From Streptomyces sp. RPT161 (GTDB lineage Bacteria; Actinomycetota; Actinomycetes; Streptomycetales; Streptomycetaceae), in NCBI RefSeq assembly GCF_027533845.1, contig NZ_JAPZVN010000028.1, positions 1 through 64,000 of the forward strand: DNA of 64,000 nt. The letters are read 5' to 3'. The translations under genes and the position numbers were made by a program. Shown piece by piece: positions 36,114 through 44,593 of the stretch. The stretch's first letter is position 1. Each line of letters starts with the position of its first letter. The notes under the pieces are model-generated. The model was not told the origin of the DNA, did no database searches, and saw only the letters and a list, made by a program, of their open reading frames with translations.

Positions 36114-37118
36114 ATGCCATCATCACCCCCAACCCCCCTGCTCGACCTGGAAGTGAGCCCCGGTAGACCGCCTCTGCTGCGGGCCGAAGCCCGGGGCGCC
36201 GGGCGGGAGTGGGCGGCCGAGCATCGCGACGCACTACGCGCCGTCGTCGCCGAGCACGGCTCGGTACTGGTCCGCGGGCTCGGGCTGCTCGACACCGCGG
36301 GAGCCGGTGCCGTCTTCCGGGAGATAGGAAGCGGACTGCTGCCCGAGGCGGAGCCCTTCGCACCCCGGCTGCCGTTCGGCGACGGTGTGCACTCCTCGAC
36401 GAAGTGGCCGCAGAACCAGCAGATGTGCATGCACCACGAGCTGAGCTACCGGCTGGAGTTCCCCGGCCTGATGCTGTTCGCCTGCCTGACCGCGCCCGCC
36501 GTCGGCGGGGCGACCACCGTGGCCGACGCGCCTTCGGTGCTGGAGGCCTTGCCGGCCGCGTTGGTCGAGCGGTTCGAACGGGACGGCTGGCTGCTCACCC
36601 GCACCTACAACGAGGAGATCGGAGCCTCCGTCGCCGAGGCCTTCGGCACCGAGGACCGGCATGCGGTCGAGACCTACTGCCGGGCGAACGCGATCGACTT
36701 CGACTGGCAGCCGGACGGCGGACTGCGCACCCGCCAACGGCGCAGCGCCGTGCTGCGGCACCCGGTCAGCGGCCGACGCTGCTGGTTCAACCAGGTCGCC
36801 TTCCTCAACGAGTGGACCATCGCCGAGGAAGTGCGTGAATACCTCCTGGACGTCTACGGCCCCGACGGACTGCCGTTCAACACCTCCTTCGGCAACGGGG
36901 ATCCGATCGACAAGGACATCGTGGAACTGCTGAACGCGGTCTACGAGGACCACACGCTGCGCGAGCCCTGGCAGGACGGCGACCTGCTCATCGTCGACAA
37001 CATCCGTACCGCACACGGCAGGGAACCCTTCGAAGGACCACGCGAAGTGGTCGTCGCCATGACCGACAAGACCCAGCTGGCCGACTGCGACCCCACCGTG
37101 GAGGTGACCGCCCAGTGA
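36114..37118 (+). CDS. TauD/SyrP-like Fe(II)/2-oxoglutarate dioxygenase
   Basis: A 334-residue enzyme. The facial triad is readable: H107-x-E109 in MCMHHELSY and distal His301 in IRTAHGRE, with Arg310 for 2-oxoglutarate. Such enzymes hydroxylate or epoxidise amino acids, often while bound to a carrier protein (SyrP-like aspartyl hydroxylation; DdaC epoxidation in dapdiamide synthesis). Glu rather than Asp in HxD/E is usual for the SyrP-type branch. It sits 62 nt after the NRPS and overlaps sbnB-like by 4 nt, so it should act on the diaminopropionate unit or its product. ATG 36114 follows AAGGA. Confidence 0.88.
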   Translation: MPSSPPTPLLDLEVSPGRPPLLRAEARGAGREWAAEHRDALRAVVAEHGSVLVRGLGLLDTAGAGAVFREIGSGLLPEAEPFAPRLPFGDGVHSSTKWPQNQQMCMHHELSYRLEFPGLMLFACLTAPAVGGATTVADAPSVLEALPAALVERFERDGWLLTRTYNEEIGASVAEAFGTEDRHAVETYCRANAIDFDWQPDGGLRTRQRRSAVLRHPVSGRRCWFNQVAFLNEWTIAEEVREYLLDVYGPDGLPFNTSFGNGDPIDKDIVELLNAVYEDHTLREPWQDGDLLIVDNIRTAHGREPFEGPREVVVAMTDKTQLADCDPTVEVTAQ

Positions 37119-38173
37119 CCACCCATGCTGCGCCGGGGGCTGAAGAACCGGCCGGTGTACCGCCGTTCGCGGTGATCCCCGGGGCCCAGGTTCACCAGGC
37201 TCTGTACGGCCGGGAGAAGCAGGTGACGGAACTCGTCGAGGCCGCCTACCGGTTGCACGCGGACGGAGAGTCGGTCAACCCGCCCTCGTACTTCCTGCGG
37301 TTTCCCGACCGGCCCTCGTCCCGGATCATCGCGCTGCCCGCCTCGATCGGCGGCGACCTACGGGTCGACGGCCTGAAGTGGATCTCCAGCTTCCCACAGA
37401 ACGTGGCGGCGGGCATCCCACGGGCCTCGGCGGTGCTGATCCTCAACGACCACACCACCGGCTACCCCTTCGCCTGCCTGGAAAGCTCCATCATCAGCGC
37501 CACCCGTACCGCCGCCTCAGCCGCACTCGCCGCCGACCACCTCAGCCGTACCCGGCGACGCCCCACCCGTATCGGGTTCTTCGGCACCGGACTGATCGCC
37601 CGCTACATCCACGGCTACCTTGCCGGCACCGGCTGGGCATTCGAGCACATAGGCGTCCACGACCTGTCCGCCGACAGCGCCAGCGGCTTTCGTACCTACC
37701 TCGAACAGTCAGGGGCCTCCGCCGCGGTCACCGTGCACAACAGCCCCGAACAACTCATCCGTTGCAGCGACCTGATCGTCTTCGCCACCATCGCCGGCAC
37801 ACCCCACGTCCACGACGTGCGCTGGTTCGACCACCACCCCCTGGTGCTGCACATCTCCCTGCGGGACCTCGCTCCCGAAACCCTGCTCACCTGCGCCAAC
37901 TTCGTGGACGACGTCGACCACTGCCTCAAGGCCGACACCTCACCCCATCTCGCCGAAAAGCTCACCGGCACCAGGGACTTCATCACCGGAACCCTCAACG
38001 ACGTCATCACGGGCCAGGTACCCGCACCCGACGACCGGACCGTGGTGTTCTCCCCCTTCGGACTCGGCGTCCTCGACCTCGCCGTCGGCAAATACGTCTA
38101 CGACGCGGTCACCAGCTCCGGAGAACTCAATGTCATCCCCGACTTCTTCCACGAACTGCGCAGGTACGGGTGA
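37115..38173 (+). CDS. sbnB: SbnB-like N-(1-amino-1-carboxy-2-ethyl)-glutamate dehydrogenase (L-2,3-diaminopropionate synthesis)
   Basis: A 352-residue member of the ornithine cyclodeaminase/mu-crystallin superfamily. The N-terminal half has YFLRFPDRPSSRIIALPASI and KWISSFPQN, typical of SbnB; the NAD-binding fold is marked by RIGFFGTGLIARYIHGYLAG. In staphyloferrin B synthesis SbnB oxidatively cleaves the SbnA product to L-2,3-diaminopropionate and 2-oxoglutarate. GTG 37115 overlaps the dioxygenase stop. The adjacent sbnA makes the assignment secure at pathway level. Confidence 0.92.
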   Translation: MTTHAAPGAEEPAGVPPFAVIPGAQVHQALYGREKQVTELVEAAYRLHADGESVNPPSYFLRFPDRPSSRIIALPASIGGDLRVDGLKWISSFPQNVAAGIPRASAVLILNDHTTGYPFACLESSIISATRTAASAALAADHLSRTRRRPTRIGFFGTGLIARYIHGYLAGTGWAFEHIGVHDLSADSASGFRTYLEQSGASAAVTVHNSPEQLIRCSDLIVFATIAGTPHVHDVRWFDHHPLVLHISLRDLAPETLLTCANFVDDVDHCLKADTSPHLAEKLTGTRDFITGTLNDVITGQVPAPDDRTVVFSPFGLGVLDLAVGKYVYDAVTSSGELNVIPDFFHELRRYG

Positions 38174-38210
38174 ACGAGCGCCATACCGCGACCGACGAGG
38201 GGAGGGCGCC

Positions 38211-39197
38211 GTGCGCGTCATAACCGCTCCCATGGACTTCAACGAGGAGGAACTCTACGTCGACCTGCGGCCCATGACCGGTCACCGCGTCCTCCTCAAG
38301 TGCGAAGGCTTCAACTTCGCGGGCTCGATCAAACTCAAGGCCGCCAGCGCGATGGTGGAAGCCGCGGAACGCAGCGGCGCCCTCACGCCGGAATCGACCC
38401 TCGTCGAATCCTCCTCGGGCAACCTCGGCGTGGCTCTCAGCATGATCGCCGCCAGCAAGGGCTACCGCTTCCTGTGCGTCACCGACGCCCGCTGCAACCT
38501 GTCCACCCGGCGCATGATGGAAGCACTCGGCAGCCAGGTCCACATCATCACCGAACCGTCGGCCACCGGTGGCCTGCTCGGCGCACGGATCGACCACGTA
38601 CGCGCGCTCTGCGCCGCGGACGACCGGTACGTCTGGCTCGACCAGTACACCAACCCGGCCAACTGGAAAGCGCACTACCGCACCACCGCACCAGCCATCG
38701 CCCGACGCTTCCCACGCCTCGACGTGCTGTTCGTCGGAGCCGGTACCACCGGCACCCTGATGGGTTGCGCACGCTACTTCCGTGACTCGCACCATCCGGC
38801 GCGCGTCGTCGCGGTCGACACCGTCGGATCGGTGGCCTTCGGCGGTCCACCCGCCCGCCGGATGATCCCCGGCCTGGGGACCAGCGTGCGCCCACCCATC
38901 CTGGACGAGTCATACGTTGACGAAGTCATCCGGGTCGAGGAGGCGGATGCCATCCGCACCTGTCACCGCCTGGCACGAAGCGGATTCCTCTTCGGCGGCT
39001 CCACCGGAACCGTCGTCAGCGGTGCCACCGACTGGCTGGGCCGGCACGACGCGGAGCACCTCACCGCCGTTGCCATCGCCCCCGACCTGGGCGAACGCTA
39101 CCTCGACACCATCTACCAGACCAACTGGGTACAGGACCTCTACGGCGAACACCTGCTGCGAACGGAGGAACTCACCGTCGACGCCCGCAGACCCTGA
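38211..39197 (+). CDS. sbnA: SbnA-like N-(2-amino-2-carboxyethyl)-L-glutamate synthase (L-2,3-diaminopropionate synthesis)
   Basis: A 328-residue PLP enzyme of the cysteine-synthase fold. FNFAGSIKLKAA gives the Schiff-base Lys41, SSGNLGVALS is the substrate loop and GAGTTGTLMG the phosphate-binding loop. SbnA condenses O-phosphoserine with glutamate to the SbnB substrate. GTG 38211 follows GGGAGG by 5 nt, 37 nt after sbnB; ATG 38232 is an alternative. Last gene of the operon; a strong terminator follows. Confidence 0.92.
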   Translation: MRVITAPMDFNEEELYVDLRPMTGHRVLLKCEGFNFAGSIKLKAASAMVEAAERSGALTPESTLVESSSGNLGVALSMIAASKGYRFLCVTDARCNLSTRRMMEALGSQVHIITEPSATGGLLGARIDHVRALCAADDRYVWLDQYTNPANWKAHYRTTAPAIARRFPRLDVLFVGAGTTGTLMGCARYFRDSHHPARVVAVDTVGSVAFGGPPARRMIPGLGTSVRPPILDESYVDEVIRVEEADAIRTCHRLARSGFLFGGSTGTVVSGATDWLGRHDAEHLTAVAIAPDLGERYLDTIYQTNWVQDLYGEHLLRTEELTVDARRP

Positions 39198-39206
39198 CCG
39201 TCGAAA

Positions 39207-39241
39207 GTACGGCAACCCGCCAACAGCGCGGGCTGCCGTAC
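39207..39241. terminator. Hairpin terminator closing the diaminopropionate operon
   Basis: Arms GTACGGCA-ACCCGC and GCGCGGGC-TGCCGTAC around a short loop, between convergent sbnA-like and SMP-30-like genes. Confidence 0.8.
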
Positions 39242-39251
39242 GACCGAGCCG

Positions 39252-40265
39252 TCAGGGCCGCGGTAGGTCGAGCACGGCGATGGCGTCCTCCAGCAGACTG
39301 CCGACGTAGAGCCGCCCATCGTGCTCACACGCGCTGGTGGCCATCCGATAGCGGGCACGAGACCACCGCAGATCGTGGACGGTACGCCCCGCGTTGTCCA
39401 CCGCCGCGACCCGAAGCGTACGGCGCGGACCCGGCTGCATCGAGTCAGGCAGCCGCCACAGGCCGCGCCGCAGCACCGGGGGAGTGCGGTGCAGCCAGTC
39501 CAGCATCGGATCGCGTGGCGCGGCGTAGGCGATCCATACCAGCCCGCCGGACCCGGTGGTGAGGTTGTCGGGGAAACCCGGCAGGTCCTTGAGGAAGGTG
39601 TCCCGGTGCCCGGCCTGCGGACCGGACAGCCACAGTCGGGTAAGACGGTACGCCCCGGTCTCCGCGACGAGAACGAACGATTCGTCTTCCGCGAGTGCCA
39701 CGCCGTTGGCGAAGTACAGGCCGTCCAGCACCACTTCGGGTTCGGCGGCGCCGGGTGTGACCCGGATGAGCCGTCCGGTGCCGGAGTGTTCCAGCAGATC
39801 GCCCAACCAGTGGTCGATACCGAACCGCCGACTGGAGTCACTGACGTAGATCGTGCCGTCCCGGGTGACTGCCACATTGCTACAGAAACCGAGCCGCTCG
39901 TTGCCAGCGGCCTGCAGGAGCACCTCACACCTTCCCGTGTCAGGCGCCATGCGCAGCAGACCGCGCCGTGCGTCGCACACCAACAGCCCCCCGTCGGGGA
40001 GGAGTTGCAGACCCAGAGGCCGTCCTCCGGTGTCGGCGACGGTCGTCACCTGTCCGGTGTCCGGGTTGACGCGCAGGATCCTGCCGTCGGCCACGCCGGT
40101 CACCAAGTGTCCCGACGCGTCGAAGACCACGTGCTCTGGCCCGACCCCACCGAGCGGAAGCATGCGCGGAGCGGACGTGGGCACGCGCTGCCCACGTGGG
40201 CGGCCCGGCCGCGGCGGCGGGCGCCATGCCACAGGTTGCAGGGCGGGTTTGTCGGTAGACGTCAT
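39252..40265 (-). CDS. SMP-30/gluconolactonase/strictosidine-synthase-like beta-propeller protein
   Basis: A 337-residue protein with six-bladed propeller signatures: PLGGVGPEHVVFDASGHLVT, GGLLVCDARRGLL, YVSDSSRRFG, YFANGVALAEDESF and LPGFPDNLTTGSGGLVWIAY. Family members are lactonases or esterases that bind a metal at the centre. No signal peptide is evident. ATG 40265 has GGAGG 4 nt upstream. It converges on the synthetase operon and may be unrelated, or could hydrolyse its product; no direct evidence either way. Confidence 0.82.
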   Translation of the reverse strand: MTSTDKPALQPVAWRPPPRPGRPRGQRVPTSAPRMLPLGGVGPEHVVFDASGHLVTGVADGRILRVNPDTGQVTTVADTGGRPLGLQLLPDGGLLVCDARRGLLRMAPDTGRCEVLLQAAGNERLGFCSNVAVTRDGTIYVSDSSRRFGIDHWLGDLLEHSGTGRLIRVTPGAAEPEVVLDGLYFANGVALAEDESFVLVAETGAYRLTRLWLSGPQAGHRDTFLKDLPGFPDNLTTGSGGLVWIAYAAPRDPMLDWLHRTPPVLRRGLWRLPDSMQPGPRRTLRVAAVDNAGRTVHDLRWSRARYRMATSACEHDGRLYVGSLLEDAIAVLDLPRP

Positions 40266-40690
40266 GATGCCTCCGTGCGGACGTGCTCCTCGGGGCAGGG
40301 TAGGGCGGGGAGCGGGGCATCCGCCGTGTTTCGGCGCAGATTTCGCCGGAGGAGTGGTCAACCGGGGTTACTGGCAGGGCGCGGCCTTTACCGGCGGTTG
40401 ACCGAGCGCGTGATCACGTCCTCGGCGGTTCGCCCTGAGCGTGAGCGATTGCCAGCGGCCACAGCGGTGTTGGAGCCTTCGACAATGACCGCGTCCGTCG
40501 CGCACCTCGGTAACTCCAGCCACGCCGCTGCACCGGTCGCCTGCTTCTGGTGGAACGTCCGACGGTGCCCCGGCGTTGTCCGGGCAGGCCCCAACAAGTC
40601 CGGGGTATGGGATTGACGGGGTGACCTGCTGGTTTACAGTGCCGATGGTCAGTATCCGCCACTTGGTGACCTGAGAAGGAATCACGGACT
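40266..40690. other. Intergenic region with a possible ORF remnant
   Basis: About 425 nt before htpG. A minus-strand frame near 40397-40520 (ATDAVIVEGSNTAVAAGNRS ending SVNRR) has coding-like third positions but no recognisable start or family, so it may be a decayed gene tail. No CIRCE element was seen before htpG. Confidence 0.35.
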
Positions 40691-42616
40691 ATGTCGACTG
40701 AGACGTTCGAGTTTCAGGTGGAAGCGCGCCAGCTTCTGCAGATGATGATCCACTCGATCTACTCGAACAAGGACGTCTTCCTGCGCGAGCTCGTCTCCAA
40801 CGCCTCCGACGCGCTGGACAAGCTTCGTCTCGAAGCTCTCCGCGACGACGCGCTTCGCGCGGACGCCTCCGACCTGCACATCGAGATCGAGACGGACAAG
40901 CAGGCTCGTACCCTCACCGTGCGGGACAACGGCATTGGCATGTCGCGCGACGAGGTGGTGCAACTCATCGGGACCATCGCGAACTCCGGTACCGCGAAGT
41001 TCCTGCAGCAGCTGAAGGAGGCCGACAACACGGCCGCCGCGGAAGGACTGATCGGCCAGTTCGGCGTCGGTTTCTACTCCAGCTTCATGGTGGCCGACGA
41101 GGTGACGCTGTTGACCCGGCGCGCTGGCGAGAGCCAGGGCACCCGCTGGACCTCGTCCGGCGAAGGTACGTACAGCATCGAGACCGTCACCGACGCCCCC
41201 CAGGGCACCTCGGTCACACTCCGACTCAAGCCGGAGGACACCGAGGACCGGCTGTACGACTACACCTCGCCTTGGAAGATCAAGGAGATCATCAAGCGGT
41301 ACTCGGACTTCATCACCTGGCCCATCAAGCTGGCTCCGGAGCCCGCGGCCGAAGACGCCTCCGGGGACGGAACCGATGACGCCCCGCGGGAGCCCGAGAC
41401 GCTGAACTCGATGAAGGCACTGTGGGCGCGCCCTCGTGACGAGGTCACGGACGACGAGTACCACGAGCTGTACAAGCACATCAGCCACGACTGGAACGAC
41501 CCCCTGGAGACCATCCGTCTCCAGGCGGAGGGCACCTTCGAGTACCAGGCACTGCTGTTCATCCCGGCGCATGCCTCCCAGGACCTGTTCCTCCAGGGCT
41601 ACAAGCGAGGCGTCCAGCTTTACGTCAAGCGCGTCTTCATCATGGACGACTGCGAGGAGCTGATGCCGCCCTACCTGCGCTTCGTCAAGGGCGTGGTCGA
41701 CGCGCAGGACCTGTCGCTCAACGTTTCCCGCGAGATCCTCCAGCAGGACCGCCGGATCCAGCTGATGCACCGCCGCCTGGCGAAGAAGGTGCTGTCGACG
41801 GTCAAGGACATGATGTCCAACAACCCGGAGCGCTACGCCACGTTCTGGCGGGAGTTCGGCCGTGTCGTCAAGGAAGGGCTGCTGAGCGACTTCGAGAACC
41901 GCGAGGCCATCCTGGAGGTGTGCTCCTTCGCCACGACCCATGACGCGGACAAGCCGACCAAGTTGCGGGAGTACGTGGAGCGGATGAAGGACGGCCAGGA
42001 GCACATCTTCTATCTCGCCGGTGAGTCCCGGCAGGCCATCGAGAACTCCCCGCACATGGAGGCGTTTCGGGCCAAGGGCATCGAGGTGCTGCTGCTGACC
42101 GACCCCGTCGACGAGGTGTGGGTGGACTCCGTGCCGGACTACGACGGCAAGCAGTTGCGGTCCGTGGCCAAGGGCGAGGTCGACCTCGGTACCGAGGACG
42201 AGAAGAAGGAGGCGGAGACAGAGCGGGAGAAGCACCAGAAGGAGTACGCGGGTCTACTGACCTGGATGAAGGACCAGTTGAGCGAGAACGTCAAGGACGT
42301 ACGGCTCTCCTCACGGCTCACCGTCTCTCCCGCCTGCATCGTCTCGGACACCCATGACGTGACTCCGGCCCTGGAAAACATCTACCGCGCCATGGGCCAG
42401 GCCGTTCCGCACGTCAAGCGCATCCTCGAACTCAACCCGAGCCACCCGCTGGTCAGCGGCCTCAACCGGGCGCACTCCGAGCGCTCGGGCGACACCGGCC
42501 TGCAGGAGACGGCCGAACTCCTCTACGGCATGGCGCTGTTGGCGGAGGGCGGCGAGCTGAGCGACCGCTCGCGCTTCGTCAAGCTGATGGCAGACCGTTT
42601 GGAGCGCACGCTGTGA
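40691..42616 (+). CDS. htpG: Molecular chaperone HtpG (Hsp90)
   Basis: A 641-residue cytosolic Hsp90. GHKL ATPase motifs are complete: [40 protein letters not shown]. The middle domain has the conserved IFIPAHA-like [11 protein letters not shown] and [10 protein letters not shown] stretches. Length matches bacterial HtpG. ATG 40691 has GAAGGA upstream; a strong terminator follows. Confidence 0.96.
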
Positions 42617-42642
42617 CGCCACTTCGGCGCCGTGTGTAGGTG

Positions 42643-42679
42643 AGGCCCGCGGTCCCGGCAGTAGCCGGGCCGCGGGCCT
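42643..42679. terminator. Hairpin terminator after htpG
   Basis: Arms 42643-42659 and 42664-42679 pair over 16 bp with one bulged base and a four-base loop. Confidence 0.85.
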
Positions 42680-42814
42680 GGCCGGTGCTGACGGCACCGA
42701 CCCGGAGTGCGACCCGAACACGCGCACCGGCTGCGACGCCGAGCGCGCAGCACACCACGTAGCCGTTCGACCACGAGGGGTCGCCGCTTCTCCTCTGACG
42801 CGTACGCTGGATGT

Positions 42815-43597
42815 ATGCCCGAGTTGCCGGACGTCGAAGGGTTCCGGAGGGTGCTGGCCGCCCACGGGCAGGGGCGGCGCATCGCGGACGTCGAGGTAGC
42901 GGACCCGGGGGTGCTGCACGGAGTGTCGGCGCGCAGACTGCGGCGCGAGTTGGTGGGCCATCGGCTCGGTGCGCCCGAACGCCACGGCAAGTGGCTGATC
43001 GCCCGCACCGACGCGCCCGTCCTCCTGTTCCACTTCGGGATGACCGGTTCCCTGGTCCCCTGCACGCCCGATGACCCGCCGCACCCCCACGACCGGGTGG
43101 TCTTCGTCCTCGACGGCGGCGAGCTCCGTTTCCGGGACCAGCGCAAGCTCCAGGGCATCCGGCTCGCCGACGAGGCCGAAGTCAAACGCCTCCTCGCCAC
43201 CCAGGGGCCGGATGCGCTGACCGTGGGACGTGATGAGTTCGAGCAGTTGCTGTCCCCGCGGCGAGGGCGGATCAAGGCGGCGCTGCTGGACCAGTCACTG
43301 ATCGCCGGGCTGGGCAACCTTCTCGCCGACGAGATCCTCTGGCGGGCCCGGATGCACCCCGCTTGCCTGGTCAGCAAGCTCGAGGGTGCGCAGCTGCGCG
43401 GGTTGTACACGCAGATGCGACACGTTCTACGGGCGTCGGTGCGGGTGGGGTGCGTACCCGGACGCCCGTCCTGGCTCACCGGGGAGCGGTACGAGGAGGA
43501 TCCGCACTGCCCACGGTGCGGGCACCCCCTGTGCAGGGGGCGGATCGCCGGGCGCGGGACGGTGTGGTGCCCGCAGTGCCAGCCTGAACGGTGCTAG
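42815..43597 (+). CDS. Fpg/Nei-family DNA glycosylase
   Basis: A 260-residue base-excision repair enzyme. MPELPDVEGFRRVL gives the catalytic Pro2-Glu3 after Met removal; LLDQSLIAGLGNLLADEILW is the H2TH region. A four-Cys zinc finger closes the protein (CPRCGHPLC and CPQCQ). The finger suits the Nei/Fpg family, but Fpg and Nei cannot be separated by eye. ATG 42815 is chosen because Pro-Glu must follow the start directly. Confidence 0.92.
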   Translation: MPELPDVEGFRRVLAAHGQGRRIADVEVADPGVLHGVSARRLRRELVGHRLGAPERHGKWLIARTDAPVLLFHFGMTGSLVPCTPDDPPHPHDRVVFVLDGGELRFRDQRKLQGIRLADEAEVKRLLATQGPDALTVGRDEFEQLLSPRRGRIKAALLDQSLIAGLGNLLADEILWRARMHPACLVSKLEGAQLRGLYTQMRHVLRASVRVGCVPGRPSWLTGERYEEDPHCPRCGHPLCRGRIAGRGTVWCPQCQPERC

Positions 43598-43634
43598 CGC
43601 CCCGGCGCTTGGGGCCCGGGACTGCCGCGCCGCG

Positions 43635-43703
43635 TCAGGACAGCACGCCGCCGTCAACCCGCAGGACGGTGCCGGTCACGTAGGAGGAACGCGGCTGGGC
43701 TGC
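43635..43703 (-). pseudogene. C-terminal remnant of a short-chain dehydrogenase
   Basis: On the minus strand SSYVTGTVLRVDGGVLS followed by stop is the hallmark C-terminus of FabG-like SDRs (TG-x-x-x-x-VDGG). An in-frame stop lies only six codons upstream of it, and no Rossmann part is present, so only about 22 residues of an old gene survive. Confidence 0.65.
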
Positions 43704-43714
43704 TCAACGCCCCT

Positions 43715-43728
43715 GTGACATATGTCAC
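43715..43728. promoter_or_regulatory. Perfect 14-bp palindrome, Crp-like site
   Basis: GTGACATATGTCAC is a perfect palindrome matching the GTG-N6-GNCAC pattern described for Streptomyces Crp. It lies about 245 nt before the sigma-factor-like gene and its leader peptide. The stretch 43729-43973 is otherwise AT-richer and without recognisable genes. Confidence 0.5.
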
Positions 43729-43973
43729 TTCATGCTCGGAACCCTTTGAACGTGATCGACAGGTGCCCGTCGTTTTCCCTGTTCAGAACGCTTTGTTAAA
43801 GGCCGACACAGCTGTCGGAAACTACTTTGCGTGGCTCCCTGTGATCGCTGGGTCATTTTTTGCAGGGCGTGATGAGTGATCGGGGCCCATCCTCGCCATG
43901 GTGGTGCCAAGAGCCAACTGGCTCCCGGCGCGCCCCCCTTGGCCGTGCCGACCCCTCAATGAAGAGGAACGCA

Positions 43974-44003
43974 ATGAGTAGTGCATGTCGGAGGTCCGAG
44001 TGA
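43974..44003 (+). CDS. Nine-residue leader peptide (MSSACRRSE) coupled to the sigma-factor gene
   Basis: ATG 43974 lies 5-6 nt after GAAGAGGAAC. Its nine codons cover the ribosome site of the next gene, and its TGA (44001-44003) overlaps that gene's GTG. Translation of the peptide would therefore open or tune initiation of the sigma-like protein. Single Cys and two Arg; possibly an attenuator-type leader. Confidence 0.5.
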   Translation: MSSACRRSE

Positions 44004-44593
44004 GCGACGAAGACCTCCGCGCGGACGTTTGGCGCGACAACGGCGGGCAGAGTCAGCCGGTGGACGAACCGCTTGACCTACCGCTGGATTTCGAGGGCTT
44101 CTACCTCGGGCACCAGGAGTTCTTCCACGCCTTCGCCGAGATCCACCTGGGCACCCGCCGAGCCGCAGAGGAATCGGTTCACCGGGTGTTCCTGGAGATC
44201 CTGGCGGGCTGGGACCAACTGCTGCAGCAGGGCGACCTGGAGCAGCTGACGCTGGCCGTGCTGCACCGTCACGTTACCGAGCGGCTGAAGCGTGAGGGCC
44301 GCGGTCCGGCGTTCGTGCTGAACGGGCCGATAGCCCTGAACCTGCGCGCGATCCGCAACGAGTTGGAGATAGCGGAGAGCACCGCGGGCCTGTACGAGGC
44401 GATCGCGGACCTGCCCACCCGCCAGTTCAACGTGATCGTCCTGAAGTACCTGCTCGGCTACAACACCGCCCGCATCGCGCGGTTCATGAGCCTTGACGTC
44501 CGCACCGTCGGCTACCACGACCGCAGGGCCAAGGAACGGCTCCGCGTCCGCCTGGGCCTACCCGCCCCGAAAAGAGAGAGGTCAGGACAGTGA
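44000..44593 (+). CDS. ECF-like RNA polymerase sigma factor
   Basis: A 197-residue protein. An N-terminal segment (FYLGHQEFFHAFAEIHLGTR, then RVFLEILAGWDQL) matches sigma region 2 spacing. Region 4 is clear: LYEAIADLPTRQFNVIVLKY and YNTARIARFMSLDVRTVGYH. GTG 44000 has GGAGG 5 nt upstream, better than ATG 43985. It overlaps the next gene by 4 nt (GTGA), which could encode a regulator. Region 2 is weakly conserved, so some variant function is possible. Confidence 0.75.
   Translation: MSDEDLRADVWRDNGGQSQPVDEPLDLPLDFEGFYLGHQEFFHAFAEIHLGTRRAAEESVHRVFLEILAGWDQLLQQGDLEQLTLAVLHRHVTERLKREGRGPAFVLNGPIALNLRAIRNELEIAESTAGLYEAIADLPTRQFNVIVLKYLLGYNTARIARFMSLDVRTVGYHDRRAKERLRVRLGLPAPKRERSGQ

Noticed and set aside
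39252-40265. SMP-30-like gene as part of the diaminopropionate operon
   Set aside because: Opposite strand and separated by a strong terminator; listed as a neighbour only.
40682-42235. Minus-strand frame opposite htpG
   Set aside because: Leu/Val/Arg-rich shadow of a strongly conserved gene.
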